This document shows positions 56,092 through 56,908 of a DNA stretch of 56,908 bases, in pieces. The notes below the pieces were generated by a model. It made no database searches. It worked only from the letters and a program-made list of their open reading frames with translations, and had not been told where the DNA came from. The stretch is from Prevotella sp. (GTDB lineage: Bacteria; Bacteroidota; Bacteroidia; Bacteroidales; Bacteroidaceae), in assembly GCA_017467535.1 (NCBI GenBank), contig JAFUST010000074.1:1-56908 (forward strand), in the 5' to 3' direction. Position 1 is the stretch's first letter. The number at the start of each line of letters is the position of its first letter. Position numbers and translations under genes: made by a program.

Positions 56092-56099
56092 TATCTTTG
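56092..56099 (+). promoter_or_regulatory. -7 box of the MABP-like gene
   Basis: TATCTTTG matches TAnnTTTG; a TTG at 56066-56068 is a possible -33 with a rather long 23-base spacer. The ATG is 65 bases downstream. Confidence 0.55.
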
Positions 56100-56164
56100 T
56101 ACCGAATATTCAACTACTGCTGATAATGATAATAATAACAATAACAAACTAAACGACAATAAAT

Positions 56165-56908
56165 ATGAGAAAAAAGACTAAGAACAGGCACGGAGGCTTC
56201 GGGCTGCAAGTGCTATTGCTCATGCTCGTGATGCTCGTTGGAGGAATCACGAACATACAGGCGCAATCGTACATTACCGACGTGATAGTCCTCGGTAATT
56301 ATGACAGCGCACTTGATGCGAAAAACCTGAGGAACGAGTACACCAACAAGGGCTGGACCGTCCTCGAGCAAGACCTCAACGCTGGTACCGGTGGCTGGTG
56401 GATTTATATAGCCTACAAGACCAGTAGCACTGCCAATCCCTATTCGGACTACATTACCGACATCTGCGCATCGGATCAAAAAATGGATTCCTTTACCTCT
56501 GATGGGCGCACCTACTACAGGGTGCCGACCAACAGCGATTTCAACGGCGACCTCAACAAAGGTTCTGGAGTGTTCCCCGACATATATCTTTATTTCACCC
56601 GCGACCGCAAGAACCTTAGTGACTACGGCGGTAGCAAGCGCGTAATGACCCGCTTGTCGACAACAAGGAGCACAAAAAAAAATCCCGATGACGGTGACAA
56701 CTCCTCTCTCACCGTCTCTTGGCGCAACAGCTCGTACAGTGGCTACTTAGACACGAATGAGAATACTGGTTCTGACTATATTTATATTCATCAGCACTTC
56801 ACCACGCAGACGGCGAAGTGGAAAAGAGAACCCACCTACGCCTCGGATCTTACCTACAACGGCACGAGTCAGAGGCTGATAACCTATGATCCAATCAGCG
56901 ATAACGTC
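56165..56908 (+). CDS. Secreted protein with MABP-like repeats, partial
   Basis: The first 248 codons of a gene that runs past the window end. The N-terminus is basic (MRKKTKNRHGGFG), followed by a signal peptide core (LQVLLLMLVMLVGGITNIQA). The mature start YITDVIVLGNYD, then DLNAGTGGWWIYIAYKTSS and YITDICAS, resembles the MABP beta-prism pattern (ITDI, DLN.G.GG..IYL.Y). A second copy has DLNKGSGVFPDIYLYFTRDR. A third, less clear region follows. Such domains bind membranes in eukaryotic proteins and occur in some bacterial surface and pore-forming proteins. Family assignment is by eye and moderate. The total length is unknown. Confidence 0.7.
   Translation, partial: MRKKTKNRHGGFGLQVLLLMLVMLVGGITNIQAQSYITDVIVLGNYDSALDAKNLRNEYTNKGWTVLEQDLNAGTGGWWIYIAYKTSSTANPYSDYITDICASDQKMDSFTSDGRTYYRVPTNSDFNGDLNKGSGVFPDIYLYFTRDRKNLSDYGGSKRVMTRLSTTRSTKKNPDDGDNSSLTVSWRNSSYSGYLDTNENTGSDYIYIHQHFTTQTAKWKREPTYASDLTYNGTSQRLITYDPISDNV

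Overview
The window is a gene-dense piece of a Bacteroidales chromosome, most like Prevotella or a close relative. Four things point there. Promoters follow the Bacteroidetes -33 TTTG / -7 TAnnTTTG pattern. Many secreted proteins are of types common in the group (OmpP1/FadL-like porin, BspA-type leucine-rich repeats, propeller/Y_Y_Y regulators with an AraC domain). There is a complete Bat aerotolerance cluster. The glutamate synthase small subunit is fused to a ferredoxin-NADP reductase-like module. Housekeeping genes are GC-rich. One low-GC island (about 6.9-11.2 kb) looks acquired and decaying.

Layout. 0-5.3 kb: a heptamer repeat array, a small unknown gene, then a minus-strand set of DUF2461, a secreted GH2 beta-galactosidase and a phytase-like secreted protein. 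5.4-6.9 kb: nth and ispE. 7.2-11.2 kb: accessory island with DUF4160, DUF2442/HTH, a truncated HTH gene, a secreted-protein pseudogene, a WG-repeat protein and small unknowns. 11.2-14.4 kb: mnmE, a nucleoside phosphorylase and a secreted PD40-like protein. 14.5-20 kb: ribE, serS, fused gltA, DUF486 and a TtcA-like gene, preceded by a structured, 6S-like RNA candidate. 20.2-25.6 kb: a membrane propeller/AraC regulator, gdhA and an 800-base repeat-rich intergenic region. 25.6-29.3 kb: OmpP1-like porin, a Tyr/Trp/Gly-rich secreted protein and prmA.

29.4-43.5 kb is one long minus-strand run reading ftsY, rimO, HU, HU-TM-LysM, moxR, DUF58, a membrane protein, batA, batB, batC, fused batD/E, PAP2 phosphatase, queA. 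It starts from a textbook promoter. 43.6-46.8 kb: rpsP, glycosyltransferase, rhaM and an MltF-like lytic transglycosylase. 46.9-50.1 kb: hisG-hisD-hisC. 50.2-54.7 kb: clpC behind a sigma-54-like promoter, and rpsA behind a pseudoknotted leader. 54.8-56.9 kb: a 5'-truncated BspA-like pseudogene and the start of a secreted protein with MABP-like repeats that runs off the window.

The main unusual signal is a family of short-period repeat arrays (words such as AACATTG, AGTGAAG, GTGAATAGTT, CTGTCATCTGTCAT) with shared end modules (TTTGCTACCGC; CGCTCGACCTCAGGTCGCTT; AT-rich perfect palindromes). They lie between genes and also, in frame, inside lacZ, gltA, queA and the batD signal peptide. This recalls Rickettsia palindromic elements, and I know of no description for this lineage. 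Other points of interest are a candidate chromosome-to-peptidoglycan tether (HU-TM-LysM), the rpsA leader pseudoknot, the sigma-54 site at clpC and an orphan promoter reading into the antisense of the porin gene.
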